A DNA stretch of 64,000 nt from Corallococcus sp. EGB (lineage in GTDB: Bacteria; Myxococcota; Myxococcia; Myxococcales; Myxococcaceae). This document shows, piece after piece, positions 36,715-44,851 of this stretch (position 1 is its first letter; each line of letters opens with the position of its first letter). The position numbers and the translations under genes were made by a program. A model generated the notes under the pieces. That model searched no databases. It was not told where the DNA came from and was given only the letters and a program-made list of their open reading frames with translations. The DNA is taken from positions 1,550,001 to 1,614,000 of the forward strand of contig NZ_CP079946.1 in assembly GCF_019968905.1 (NCBI RefSeq). The letters are read 5' to 3'.

Positions 36715-37737
36715 GTGCGCCGACCTGCCGTCCTCGCCCTGTTGGCCCTCTCCGCCTGCGCCACGCCGCAGCCGGGGAAGATGAGCTTTGAGGAGCTGTA
36801 CGCGACCGCGGGTGACAGCGGCTCCGCCAGCGACAGCGGTCCCTTCCTCCCCCACGAACCAGTGCGCGCCCGGGGCCCGCTGGTGCCCGAGCGCTCCCCG
36901 GAACTCGAGGCCCGCCTCCGCTTGTTCGCCGAGCAGGCCCAGGCCTACCGCGCCAAGGCCCAGCGCGGCAGCGCCATGCCCGCCGAACAGGTGCGCAACT
37001 GGGAGGCGGTGAACGCGGCCCTGGACGCCTTCCTGGACCGGCCGATCGAGTCCACCGACACCCGCGACCTGACGCGCGCGCGGGGCGTGATGGAGGCGGA
37101 GCTGGAGCAGGACGCGCGCCTGTACGGCGACATGCCGGGCCCGCTCGCGGAGGCCGTGGTGGTGCGCGTGGGCCGCCTCATCGTGCGCGCCTCCACGCTG
37201 CGCCGCTGGGAGACGCCGCCCGAGCCCTCCGGCCCGCCGCGCCTCGCCTGGCCCGTGGCGCCGGTCACCATCACCAGCCTCTACGGCGAGCGCTGGCACC
37301 CCATCACCGGCCAGCTCCGCCGCCACTCGGGCGTGGACCTGGCGGCCTTCCGGGGACAGCCGGTGGCCGTGGCGGAGAAGGGCGTCGTGCTGCGCGCCGG
37401 CTGGAACGGCGACCACGGCAAGATGGTGGAGGTCCAGCACGACGGCCAGTGGGTGACGCGCTACAGCCACCTGTCCGAGGTCCTGGTGACGACCGGCGAG
37501 GTGCTGGCGAAGGGCGACGTGGTGGGGCTCGCGGGGGACACGGGCCTGGCGACCGGTGTCCACGTCCACTTCGAACTCTGGCACGACGGTGCTTCCATGG
37601 ATCCGCTGGAGGCGCTCGTCGCCCCCGAGTCGGGCCCGGACGCCTCCGACGAGGAGCGCCCCGTGGCCCGCATGCCCGCGGAGTCCCCCGTCCTCACGTC
37701 CCAGGGGCGGCACCCGGCGGCGGGTTCACGCCCCTGA
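36715..37737 (+). CDS. Lipoprotein M23 (LytM-type) peptidase
   Basis: 340 residues from GTG. The lipobox ALSAC puts the lipidated Cys at residue 15. A helical region (about 60-160) precedes the M23 domain (about 175-305). H204 and D208 in RRHSGVDLAAF and H283/H285 in HVHFELW match the zinc and catalytic residues of M23 metallopeptidases, so the enzyme is probably active, unlike EnvC/NlpD-type degenerate members. It likely cuts peptidoglycan cross-bridges from the inner face of the outer membrane. It converges on the HU gene across 28 bp that contains a small GGGCC/GGCCC hairpin. Confidence 0.9.
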   Translation: MRRPAVLALLALSACATPQPGKMSFEELYATAGDSGSASDSGPFLPHEPVRARGPLVPERSPELEARLRLFAEQAQAYRAKAQRGSAMPAEQVRNWEAVNAALDAFLDRPIESTDTRDLTRARGVMEAELEQDARLYGDMPGPLAEAVVVRVGRLIVRASTLRRWETPPEPSGPPRLAWPVAPVTITSLYGERWHPITGQLRRHSGVDLAAFRGQPVAVAEKGVVLRAGWNGDHGKMVEVQHDGQWVTRYSHLSEVLVTTGEVLAKGDVVGLAGDTGLATGVHVHFELWHDGASMDPLEALVAPESGPDASDEERPVARMPAESPVLTSQGRHPAAGSRP

Positions 37738-37765
37738 GGAGGACGGGCCTGGAAGGGCCCAACGA

Positions 37766-38035
37766 CTACAGCGAGTTCTTCAGCTCCTTGGCCGGACGGA
37801 AACCGACCGTCTTCGACGCCTTGAGCTTCATCATCTCGTTGGTCTGCGGGTTGCGGATCTTCCGCGCCTTGCGCGAGCGCAGCGACCAGGTGCCGAACCC
37901 GGGGTAGCTGAAGCGCGAGTCCTTCTTCACCGCCTTGCCGATGTTGGTGAAGACGCTGTCGAGGATCTGGGCGGCTTGCTTCTTCGTGAGCCTCGACTGC
38001 GCAGCCACCACCTCCACGAGCTCTGCCTTGGTCAT
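37766..38035 (-). CDS. hup: HU-family DNA-binding protein
   Basis: 89 residues. MTKAELVEVVAAQSRLTKKQAAQILDSVF is the HU/IHF helical start, GFGTWSLRSRKARKIRNPQTNEMM is the beta-arm region with the conserved RNP tip, and it ends FRPAKELKNSL. It is a small nucleoid protein that bends DNA as a dimer. AGGGAGGGG a few bases before the ATG is one of the strongest ribosome sites here, which suggests high expression. A long in-frame extension upstream has no homology. The upstream region is relatively AT-rich and holds a consensus -35 box and inverted repeats. Confidence 0.95.
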   Translation of the reverse strand: MTKAELVEVVAAQSRLTKKQAAQILDSVFTNIGKAVKKDSRFSYPGFGTWSLRSRKARKIRNPQTNEMMKLKASKTVGFRPAKELKNSL

Positions 38036-38107
38036 GACACCCCTCCCTCTGTGCGTTGTCTGGCGTTGAACGAGCGGATGGCGGAGGTAACAAATCGAGG
38101 TTTCGAC

Positions 38108-38113
38108 TGTCAA
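38108..38113 (-). promoter_or_regulatory. Consensus -35 box (TTGACA) upstream of hup
   Basis: TTGACA on the minus strand lies about 73 bp before the hup ATG. The -10 region is weak (GTTACC or TTACCT after 16-17 bp), so the promoter call is tentative. Confidence 0.4.
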
Positions 38114-38243
38114 TGCGCCACCTGCTCCCAGGCCGGAAATTCGGCCTCCGGATGAAAACTGGCCTCTGAAAATACACCCGGTAGAGAGAGGGAGGATCGC
38201 ATCTTTTGATACATCCTCACACTCCTGCTTTTGCCATCCGGGA

Positions 38244-38298
38244 AAGTGATCGCTTGATGATCGATTCCGCATGAAAGGCATTGGAAAATCGATCACTT
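38244..38298. promoter_or_regulatory. Nested inverted repeats around GATCG elements
   Basis: Two inverted-repeat pairs, AAGTGATCG/CGATCACTT and GATCGATT/AATCGATC, share a centre and lie about 60 bp before the beta-helix lipoprotein gene and about 210 bp before hup. The long spacing favours protein binding or looping over an RNA hairpin. Confidence 0.45.
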
Positions 38299-38343
38299 GG
38301 CGGTGGGGGCTGATCCAGCTCCAGCAGGGTGCCGTCAGGGGGC

Positions 38344-38349
38344 TAGAGT
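38344..38349 (+). promoter_or_regulatory. Candidate -10 box (TAGAGT) of the beta-helix lipoprotein gene
   Basis: TAGAGT ends 10 nt before ATG 38360, with no ribosome site between. Confidence 0.4.
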
Positions 38350-38359
38350 GCCTGCCCGC

Positions 38360-39892
38360 ATGTCCACCCGACTGCTGCCATGGCTCCTGGTCCTGCTGTG
38401 CGCCTGCTCGCGGCCGACGTCCCGGCCCCAGCCCCAGGCGGCGGCCGAGCTCTGGGTGGACGGCGCGGCGTCGAACGGTGACGGCACCCGGGAGAGGCCC
38501 CTGAGGACGCTGACGGAGGCCCTGGCCCGTCCGGGCCCGAAGCGGGTGCACCTGGCCGCCGGCCGCTACGAGGGTCCCGTCCAGCTGTCAGAGGGAACGA
38601 GGCTCATGGGAGAGGGGCCCGGCACGGTCCTGGCGGGGACCGGCCCGGGCATGACCGTGGTGGACGCATCGAGGGACACCGCCGTGGAGGCCCTGCAAGT
38701 GGCGGGAGGGGACTGGGGCATGGAGGCTCGGGGCCCCGTCCAGGTCCATGCCGTGACCTTCCGGAGTCAGGCCCGGGGAGCCATCCGCCTGGCGGCAGGT
38801 TCACTGGAGGGCAGAAGCCTGCGCTTCGAGGCAGGAGCGGGCAGCCAGTCCCGGACCTGTTCCCTCCTGGACACAACGCTTCCCGCGGAGCCCCCCTCCA
38901 CCGAGGCTCCGGATGGCCTCGGCGTGCTCGTGGAGGCAGCAGCCCCGGGGGATGCGGCGCCCTCGCTGATCCTCCGGGACGGCGTGTTCGTGGGGCCCTA
39001 CGAACGCGCCGTCCGTGCCCGGGGCGGGGCCACGGTCCGCCTGGAAGGGGTGTGCTTCCAGGGGCCTCGGATGGCGCTGAGCCAGGAAGGCGGCGCGGCG
39101 GAGGTGGAGCGGGCGCGGGCCTCGGGAGGTGCGGGCACGGCGTTCTCCACGGTGGAGGGCGCGCTGACGCTGGTGGATGTGCGGGTCCAGGGCCACGAGT
39201 ACGGCGTGACGGCCAACCGGGCGCGGGTGTCGGTGCGAGGCTTCACCTCGGAGCACGCCACGCGCGCGGGCCTCGGGCTCACGGCGACGAGCGGCCTGCT
39301 GGAGGACGTGGCGGTGAAGGACGCGGGCAGCTACGGAGCCCTGCAGCTCACGGCCTCGGACCTGGAGGTGCGGCGCTTCCGCCTGGAGGGTTCGAGGGAA
39401 TACGGCGTGGTGGCGCTGCAGGGGCGGCTGCGCTTGCGCGACGGCGTCATCACGGGTGTGAGCACCGCGGATGGCGTCGCGGGGGACGGCCTCCACCTGC
39501 GCCAGGTGGAAGCGGACGTCGACACCGTGAGCGTCCAGGGCGCGAAGGGCTCCTGCGTGTTGGCATCCCAGCATGCGCGGGTGACGCTCCAGAAGGCCCG
39601 GCTCTCGGGCTGCGGGCTCGCCGGGTTGGCGGTGGATACACAGGCCACCCTGGAGTCCCGGAACATCGACGTGCGAGACACCGCCGGTTCCGTGGTGCTG
39701 GCCATCGAAGGAGGGCAGTTGCAGGTGGAGAGCCTCACCGCGAAGGACGCGCGAGGCGAACTGGTCTCCACCGACTGCGAGGAGCAGACGCGCGTCCACC
39801 TGCGCCACGTCGACTCGAGCACAACGCGAGGCCTGCGCTCCCCCTGCGTCCAACTCGACGCCCGCCCTCGCGCCGGAACGCCTCAGCCCTGA
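38360..39892 (+). CDS. Right-handed beta-helix lipoprotein
   Basis: 510 residues. The signal ends in a lipobox (VLLCAC), so the protein is lipid-anchored. The first folded segment, WVDGAASNGDGTRERPLRTLTEAL, matches the start of DUF1565-type beta-helix proteins. The rest is a long run of short rungs (VEALQVAGGDWGMEARGPVQVHAVTF, VEDVAVKDAGSYGALQLTASDLEVRRF) typical of a right-handed parallel beta-helix as in pectate-lyase-like proteins. No catalytic residues stand out, so it may bind polysaccharide or act structurally at the cell surface. Its stop overlaps the stop of the convergent hydrolase gene by 10 bp. Confidence 0.82.
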   Translation: MSTRLLPWLLVLLCACSRPTSRPQPQAAAELWVDGAASNGDGTRERPLRTLTEALARPGPKRVHLAAGRYEGPVQLSEGTRLMGEGPGTVLAGTGPGMTVVDASRDTAVEALQVAGGDWGMEARGPVQVHAVTFRSQARGAIRLAAGSLEGRSLRFEAGAGSQSRTCSLLDTTLPAEPPSTEAPDGLGVLVEAAAPGDAAPSLILRDGVFVGPYERAVRARGGATVRLEGVCFQGPRMALSQEGGAAEVERARASGGAGTAFSTVEGALTLVDVRVQGHEYGVTANRARVSVRGFTSEHATRAGLGLTATSGLLEDVAVKDAGSYGALQLTASDLEVRRFRLEGSREYGVVALQGRLRLRDGVITGVSTADGVAGDGLHLRQVEADVDTVSVQGAKGSCVLASQHARVTLQKARLSGCGLAGLAVDTQATLESRNIDVRDTAGSVVLAIEGGQLQVESLTAKDARGELVSTDCEEQTRVHLRHVDSSTTRGLRSPCVQLDARPRAGTPQP

Positions 39893-41001
39893 GGGGGAGC
39901 ACTCGTGGGAGGCAGCGGCGTGGCGCGCCTTTCGAGCCACTCGCGGATGACAGGGTAGACCTCCACGGGCGCGCCGGTGCCGAAGATGAGGTCTCCGTGG
40001 CCGTAATCCATCTTGTCCCCGTGGTCCCGGCCGAAGACGTGCAGGGTGCGGTCCGGTGAGGTGAGCAGCGCGTACTGCGCCTCCACGTTGGCCGCGGTGG
40101 CCAGCCGGTCCGCGCTGCCGCCCATCACCAGCACGGGCATCTGGAGCTTCGCGATTCCCGCGCGCCAGTCCGTCTTGCGGTCGTAGGAGCGGAACGCGTC
40201 GTGGGAGATCCAATCCTGGAACTGGAGCAGCACCTTGCGGCTCATCGCCGCCATCATGTTGACGGACAACTGCCGCAGGACGCGCGGAGGGACGTGCCGG
40301 GGATTCACCACGATGTCCGACAAGGGCAGCGCCAGGTAGCCCAGGAAAGGTGCCATGCTGGCGCTCACCCACGCCTGCCGGATGCTCCCGGGCCACGCCG
40401 CGCGCACGCCCAACGAGATGAGCGTCCGCAGGAACGGCTCCGACTTGAGATACACCGGCGCTCCCAACTCGAGCAGACCCGCCAGCTTCTCCCCATCAGG
40501 CCCCTGCGCCACGCCGTAGCCCACCAGTCCTCCCAGCGAGTGGCCCAGCCAGAAGGCCTGCTTCGCGCCGGACTCCTTCAGCGCCAGCTCCAGCAGCGCA
40601 GGGCCGTCGTGCAGGATGTGGTCATCGACGGTGAAGTCCGTGGCCCGCCGGCCCTGGGGCGGACGCTGCGAGTGCCCCGTGCCGCGCCACTCCACGCTGA
40701 AGCAATCGAAGCCGGCCTCGGTGAGGTAGTGGGCGACGGAGTAGGGTGGTTCGAAGTCGAAGGTGAAGCGGTTGGCCGCCAGCCCGTGGCACAGCAGGAC
40801 GGGCTCGGCGAAGCGGCGCACCGGGGCCCGCCGCGCGTGCACGGTCAGTTCCCACCCATCCGCGCAGCGCACGCGCAGCCTGTCGGGAAGAGGGCCCTTG
40901 AGGCGGTACCACCGCCGCACCAGCAGGACCCACACGACGTTCACCAGCACCAGGACGCCCGCGGCGGTCAACCCCCACAGGGCCCACTGCCCGTACGGCA
41001 T
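39883..41001 (-). CDS. Membrane-anchored alpha/beta hydrolase
   Basis: 372 residues. One N-terminal membrane helix (about 7-28, ALWGLTAAGVLVLVNVVWVLL) is followed by an alpha/beta-hydrolase fold: LLCHGLAANR gives the oxyanion HG, GHSLGG holds the nucleophile S155, GGSADRLA the acid Asp, and a C-terminal FGRDHGDKMDYGHGDLIFG the base His. It resembles lysosomal-acid-lipase and polyhydroxyalkanoate-synthase-like hydrolases. The substrate is probably a lipid or other ester, judged from the membrane anchor. GGAGGAGA just before ATG 41001 decides the start against an upstream in-frame ATG. Confidence 0.85.
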   Translation of the reverse strand: MPYGQWALWGLTAAGVLVLVNVVWVLLVRRWYRLKGPLPDRLRVRCADGWELTVHARRAPVRRFAEPVLLCHGLAANRFTFDFEPPYSVAHYLTEAGFDCFSVEWRGTGHSQRPPQGRRATDFTVDDHILHDGPALLELALKESGAKQAFWLGHSLGGLVGYGVAQGPDGEKLAGLLELGAPVYLKSEPFLRTLISLGVRAAWPGSIRQAWVSASMAPFLGYLALPLSDIVVNPRHVPPRVLRQLSVNMMAAMSRKVLLQFQDWISHDAFRSYDRKTDWRAGIAKLQMPVLVMGGSADRLATAANVEAQYALLTSPDRTLHVFGRDHGDKMDYGHGDLIFGTGAPVEVYPVIREWLERRATPLPPTSAPPQG

Positions 41002-41117
41002 TTCTCCTCCCATGCGACCCGGGACTGACTCCGGAGCGAATAAAAGCCTGCTAAGGTCCGTTCCCTCGCCGTTTCTGCCACATGGGCAGCCGACCACCTG
41101 GGGAAGTCGAGGGAACG

Positions 41118-41975
41118 ATGAAGCTGCGGAAACTGATGTTCGTGCTCCCGAACCTCTTCACCGTCACCTCCATCTTCTGTGGCTTCTACGCCATCACCTT
41201 GTGCGCGGGTGAGGCTGAACCGGTGCAGCTGTACCAGGCCGCCCTGGCCATCCTCTTCGCCATGTTCTTCGACGGGTTCGACGGACGGGTGGCCCGCCTG
41301 ACGAAGACGCAGAGCGACTTCGGCATGCAACTCGACAGCCTCGCGGACGTCATGTCCTTTGGCGCGGCGCCGGCGCTGCTCGTCTATAAGTGGGCGTTGG
41401 CCCCCATGGGCTTCTGGGGCCTGTTCATCTCCTTCGCGTTCATGGCCTGCGGCGCCATGCGGCTGGCGCGCTTCAACGTCCTCGCCATGCGCAACCCGCA
41501 CGGCGGTGGCGGCTGCTTCTTCGTGGGGCTCCCCATCCCGCTGGCGGCCGGCGTGCTCGTCTCCCTCGTCATCTCCCACCACGTGGCGTCCCAGGGCGAG
41601 GCGCTCGGTGACGGCGCTCGCGTGCCGGTGGCGGTGGCGGTGGGCGCCCTGTCGCTGCTGATGGTGTCCACGGTGCGCTACCGCACCTTCAAGGACGCGC
41701 GCCCCAGCCGCAAGACGGCGCTTGTCTTCATGGCCATGGCGCTCACCGGGGCCTTCATCGCCCGGCAGTTCCACCCGGCCTGGGTGCTGGTGACGTACTT
41801 CATCGCGTACCTGCTCATGGGGCTGGTGGAGTCCGCGGTCTCGGTGCGCAGCCGGCTGGCGTCGCGCAAGGTCGGCGCCGTCGCGGCGGTCGCGGTGGCG
41901 GCCGGGCTTGATGAGGAGGACGACGAGGACTCCGAACCCAACGCCACCACGGACGACGGCCCCGCTTTCCTCTGA
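41118..41975 (+). CDS. pssA: CDP-diacylglycerol-serine O-phosphatidyltransferase
   Basis: 285 residues with several membrane helices. The CDP-alcohol phosphatidyltransferase signature is complete: D52-x2-D55-G56-x2-A59-R60-x8-G69-x3-D73-x3-D77. LMFVLPNLFTVTSIFCGFYA at the start is typical of PssA type II. The enzyme joins CDP-diacylglycerol and serine to make phosphatidylserine, the precursor of phosphatidylethanolamine, in the inner membrane. A hydrophilic acidic tail (about 255-285) is longer than usual. AGGGA lies 5-6 nt before the ATG. The usual partner psd is not next to it. Confidence 0.93.
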   Translation: MKLRKLMFVLPNLFTVTSIFCGFYAITLCAGEAEPVQLYQAALAILFAMFFDGFDGRVARLTKTQSDFGMQLDSLADVMSFGAAPALLVYKWALAPMGFWGLFISFAFMACGAMRLARFNVLAMRNPHGGGGCFFVGLPIPLAAGVLVSLVISHHVASQGEALGDGARVPVAVAVGALSLLMVSTVRYRTFKDARPSRKTALVFMAMALTGAFIARQFHPAWVLVTYFIAYLLMGLVESAVSVRSRLASRKVGAVAAVAVAAGLDEEDDEDSEPNATTDDGPAFL

Positions 41976-42029
41976 GCAGCCAGGCACGGATGCCGGGACG
42001 CGGACCGTGCCCTCCCGACCCGGGGCCGC

Positions 42030-42035
42030 TAGGAT
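42030..42035 (+). promoter_or_regulatory. Candidate -10 box (TAGGAT) of cinA
   Basis: TAGGAT ends 9 nt before the cinA ATG, with no Shine-Dalgarno site between. Confidence 0.4.
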
Positions 42036-42044
42036 GCCCGGCCC

Positions 42045-43310
42045 ATGCGCGTCGAGCTGCTGTGCACCGGTGACGAGCTCGTCACCGGCCTCATCACGGA
42101 CACCAACAGCACCTGGCTGGAGGCCCGCCTCTTCGACCTCGGTGTGAAGGTCGAACGGGTGACGCTGGTGGGGGACGTGCGTCCCGGCATCACGGGCGCG
42201 CTGCTGGAGGCCTCGGCGCGCGCGGACGTGGTCATCGTCTCGGGAGGTCTGGGCCCCACTGCGGACGACTTCACGCTGGAGTGCGCCGCCGCCGCCGCGG
42301 GCGTGACCCTGGAAGAGGACGCGCGAGTGCTCGGCTGGCTGAAGGAGCGCTATGCCGCGCGAGGCATGCCCCTGAACCCGGGGGCCCTGCGCATGGCGCG
42401 CATCCCCAAGGGCACCGAACCGGTACGCAATCCCCAGGGCTCGGCGCCAATGGTCATCCAGCGCCTGGGCCGCGCCCACCTGTTCTTCCTGCCAGGGGTC
42501 CCGCGCGAATACCGCGCCCTGGTGGACGGAGAGGTCCTGCCGCGCGTGTGGACCTGGCTCGCCGCGGAACCCCACCGCACGTTCCGGGCCTTCCGCCTGC
42601 TGCGGACCGTGCGCCTGCCTGAATCCATGCTGAACGAGCAGGTGATGCCCCTCGCGCCCAGCCACCCCAGGGTGGTGTTCGGCTTCCGGACGCACGCTCC
42701 GGAGAACCACCTGAAGCTGATGGCGGAGGCCCCCACGCAGGAGGAGGCCGACGCCGCGCTCGCCGCCGCGGAGGCCGCGTGCCGGCAGGTCCTGGGCACG
42801 CACGTGTACGGAGCGGATGGCAGCGAATACGCCCCTGTCCTCCTGGACCTGCTGGCACGCGCGGGCCATACGCTGGCGGTGGCGGAGAGCTGCACGGGCG
42901 GCCTCGTCGCGCAGCAGCTCACGGCCGTCCCCGGCTCCAGCCAGGTCTTCATCGGGGGCGCGGTCGCCTACTCGGAGAAGATGAAGTCCGCCTGGGTGGG
43001 CGTGTCTCCGGACATCCTCGCGAAGCACGGCGCCGTGTCCTCCCAGACGGCGCTCGCCATGGCGGAGGGAGTCCGCGCCGCCTGCGGCGCCACGTTCGGC
43101 CTGTCCGTCACGGGCTACGCCGGCCCCGCGGGAGGCACGCCCGAGGACCCCGTGGGCACCGTGTACTGCGGCCTGTCCGGCCCCGGCATGGAGCCCCGCT
43201 GCGAGCGGATAACGGTCGCGGGTGACCGGGACCGGGTCCGCCTGTTCGCCGCGTCCCACGTGCTGGAGATGTTGAGGTTGCACCTGCTCGCCGCCCCTGT
43301 GTCGCCATGA
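42045..43310 (+). CDS. cinA: CinA: MoaB-like domain fused to nicotinamide-nucleotide amidase
   Basis: 421 residues. The N-terminal COG1058/MoaB-like domain contains LCTGDELVTGLITDTNS and SGGLGPTADDFT. The C-terminal PncC domain (about 265-415) has AESCTGGLVAQQLT with the nucleophile Ser, VTGYAGPAGGTPEDPVGTV and a conserved end. CinA deamidates nicotinamide mononucleotide and hydrolyses ADP-ribose in pyridine-nucleotide salvage. In Gram-positive bacteria cinA is co-transcribed with recA; here recA lies about 2 kb away on the other strand. Its stop overlaps the next ATG (ATGA), so the two genes are coupled. Confidence 0.95.
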   Translation: MRVELLCTGDELVTGLITDTNSTWLEARLFDLGVKVERVTLVGDVRPGITGALLEASARADVVIVSGGLGPTADDFTLECAAAAAGVTLEEDARVLGWLKERYAARGMPLNPGALRMARIPKGTEPVRNPQGSAPMVIQRLGRAHLFFLPGVPREYRALVDGEVLPRVWTWLAAEPHRTFRAFRLLRTVRLPESMLNEQVMPLAPSHPRVVFGFRTHAPENHLKLMAEAPTQEEADAALAAAEAACRQVLGTHVYGADGSEYAPVLLDLLARAGHTLAVAESCTGGLVAQQLTAVPGSSQVFIGGAVAYSEKMKSAWVGVSPDILAKHGAVSSQTALAMAEGVRAACGATFGLSVTGYAGPAGGTPEDPVGTVYCGLSGPGMEPRCERITVAGDRDRVRLFAASHVLEMLRLHLLAAPVSP

Positions 43311-44806
43311 GTCGCTCCAAATCAAAGCGTCCCCGTCCTTCCGCGATGGAAGCGCCGTCCACGGTGCCCCCATCTCCCGCCCCTCAAGGGGAGCCCGTCG
43401 CGGCCCCACCCGAGCCCTCCGCGCTGCTTGTCAGCCCCACGGCGCCAGCGGAGCCCTCCAGTCCCTCCCTGTCTCCCGCCGGGACGGAAGCGCATCCCGT
43501 GCGGAACGCGGTGCGCCAGTGGCTGTCGGCCCACCGGGTGGAGGTGGCGCTGTTCCTCATCGCGTTCGCGGTGCTGTCCAGCTTCAGCTCGCAGCGCTTC
43601 CTCCGGCAGAGCGCCGCGCCGCACTTCATCTACCAGGCGCAGTCCTGGCTGGACGGACGGCTCGACGTGGATCCCCAGGTGTTGCCCAACCTGGAGGACT
43701 GGGCCTGTGTTCGGGTGGTGAACGGACACAAGGTCCGCTGCGAGGGACGTCCGCTCCCAAGTGACCGCTGGTTCGTGAGCTTCCCGTCCTTCCCCGCAGT
43801 CGCGATGCTCCCCTTCGTCGCGCTGCACGGCTACCAGTTCAACGACACCTCCTTCGGCGTCGTCGTGGGCGCGCTCGCGGTGGCGTTGTTCTATTCGTTG
43901 CTGCGCTTCCTCGCGAAGCAAGGCGAGACGGAGCGCAACCGCGACGACAACGTGGTGCTGTCGCTGGTGCTCGCCTTCGGCACGCTGTTCTTCTACTGCG
44001 CCATCCGGGGCGAGGTCTGGTTCAGCGCGCAGGTGATGGGCGTGGCGCTCACGTGTCTGTACGTGCGCACCTCCGTGAAGGCCCGCCGCCCCGTGCTCGC
44101 GGGGGTCTTCTTCTCCATGGCGGTGCTCACCCGCACGCCGCTGGTGTTCGCGGGCCTCTTCTTTGTCCTGGAGGCGCTCTGCCCCGGACCGGACCGGCTG
44201 GCGCAGCTGAAGGCCCTTCCGGCCACGTGGAGGCCAGCCCTGCGCAAGCTCGTCCTCTTCGGCGCGGGGGCCGCACCCCTCGCGGGGCTCGCGGCCGCGT
44301 ACAACGCCTACCGCTTCGGCAAGCTCGGCGAGTTCGGCCACTCGTACCTCTACAACAACCGGGTGAACGTCGACATCGACCGCTTCGGGCTCTTCAACAT
44401 CGAGTACCTGTCGCGCAACCTTCAGGCCGCGTTCCTCAAGCTGCCGCAGGTGTCGCTGTCCCCGCTGAGGCTGTCGTACGACCCGCATGGGCTGACGCTG
44501 CTGCTCACGCTGCCCCTGCTGGTGTTCTTGCTGGTGCCCCGCACGCGCCCCCGGCTGCACTGGCCCCTGTGGCTGACCGTGGCGGTGTGCGCGCTGCCCG
44601 GTCTCTTCTACCAGAACACCGGTTACATGCAGTTCGGCTTCCGGTTCAGCCTGGACTACACGCCCTACCTGTTGCTGCTCTTCGCCATTGGCGGATGGTC
44701 GCTGCGCAACCGCTCGGTGGTAGCCGTGCTGGCGCTTGGCGTGCTGGTGAACTTCTGGGGGGCCGTGGCCTTCCGGGGCTACACGGAGTTCGTCCGGAAC
44801 TGGTAG
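43307..44806 (+). CDS. Polytopic membrane protein, GT-C glycosyltransferase-like
   Basis: 499 residues. A Pro/Ser/Ala-rich cytoplasmic N-terminus of about 75 residues precedes 10 or more membrane helices. After the first helix, HFIYQAQSWLDGRLDVDPQ resembles the first periplasmic loop of PMT/ArnT-like GT-C enzymes, where an acidic residue acts in catalysis. RFGKLGEFGHSYLYNNRV and FSLDYTPYLLLLF also match this type. Sugar transfer from a lipid donor is plausible, but the substrate is unknown. The ATG overlaps the cinA stop, so translation is coupled. A hairpin follows the stop. Confidence 0.78.
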   Translation: MSRSKSKRPRPSAMEAPSTVPPSPAPQGEPVAAPPEPSALLVSPTAPAEPSSPSLSPAGTEAHPVRNAVRQWLSAHRVEVALFLIAFAVLSSFSSQRFLRQSAAPHFIYQAQSWLDGRLDVDPQVLPNLEDWACVRVVNGHKVRCEGRPLPSDRWFVSFPSFPAVAMLPFVALHGYQFNDTSFGVVVGALAVALFYSLLRFLAKQGETERNRDDNVVLSLVLAFGTLFFYCAIRGEVWFSAQVMGVALTCLYVRTSVKARRPVLAGVFFSMAVLTRTPLVFAGLFFVLEALCPGPDRLAQLKALPATWRPALRKLVLFGAGAAPLAGLAAAYNAYRFGKLGEFGHSYLYNNRVNVDIDRFGLFNIEYLSRNLQAAFLKLPQVSLSPLRLSYDPHGLTLLLTLPLLVFLLVPRTRPRLHWPLWLTVAVCALPGLFYQNTGYMQFGFRFSLDYTPYLLLLFAIGGWSLRNRSVVAVLALGVLVNFWGAVAFRGYTEFVRNW

Positions 44807-44816
44807 GCCTCCAGGG

Positions 44817-44839
44817 CCCGGCGGCTTGAATCCGCCGGG
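44817..44839 (+). terminator. Hairpin after the cinA-membrane-protein unit
   Basis: CCCGGCGG (44817-44824) and CCGCCGGG (44832-44839) form a perfect 8-bp stem with a 7-nt loop, 11 nt after the stop codon and 13 nt before the next ATG. It is followed by TTCCC only, so it may be an attenuator or a weak terminator. Confidence 0.5.
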
Positions 44840-44851
44840 TTCCCACCGCAC

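Larger units (their letters stand above)
38036..38359. other. 324-bp regulatory region between hup and the beta-helix lipoprotein gene
   Basis: This divergent region is clearly more AT-rich than its surroundings. It has a TTGACA on the minus strand at 38108-38113, suited to hup. Near 38244-38298 are nested inverted repeats: AAGTGATCG (38244-38252) pairs with CGATCACTT (38290-38298), and GATCGATT (38259-38266) pairs with AATCGATC (38287-38294). The repeated GATCG elements look like regulator sites. No gene is visible in it. Confidence 0.55.

Noticed and set aside
37579..37594. Sigma-54-like TGGCAC followed by GC-rich sequence
   Set aside because: It lies inside the M23 coding region and the second element is TGCTT, not TTGC.
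38271..38504. Small ORF overlapping the lipoprotein start
   Set aside because: Cys/Pro/Arg-rich shadow frame that covers the inverted repeats and the real lipobox in another frame.
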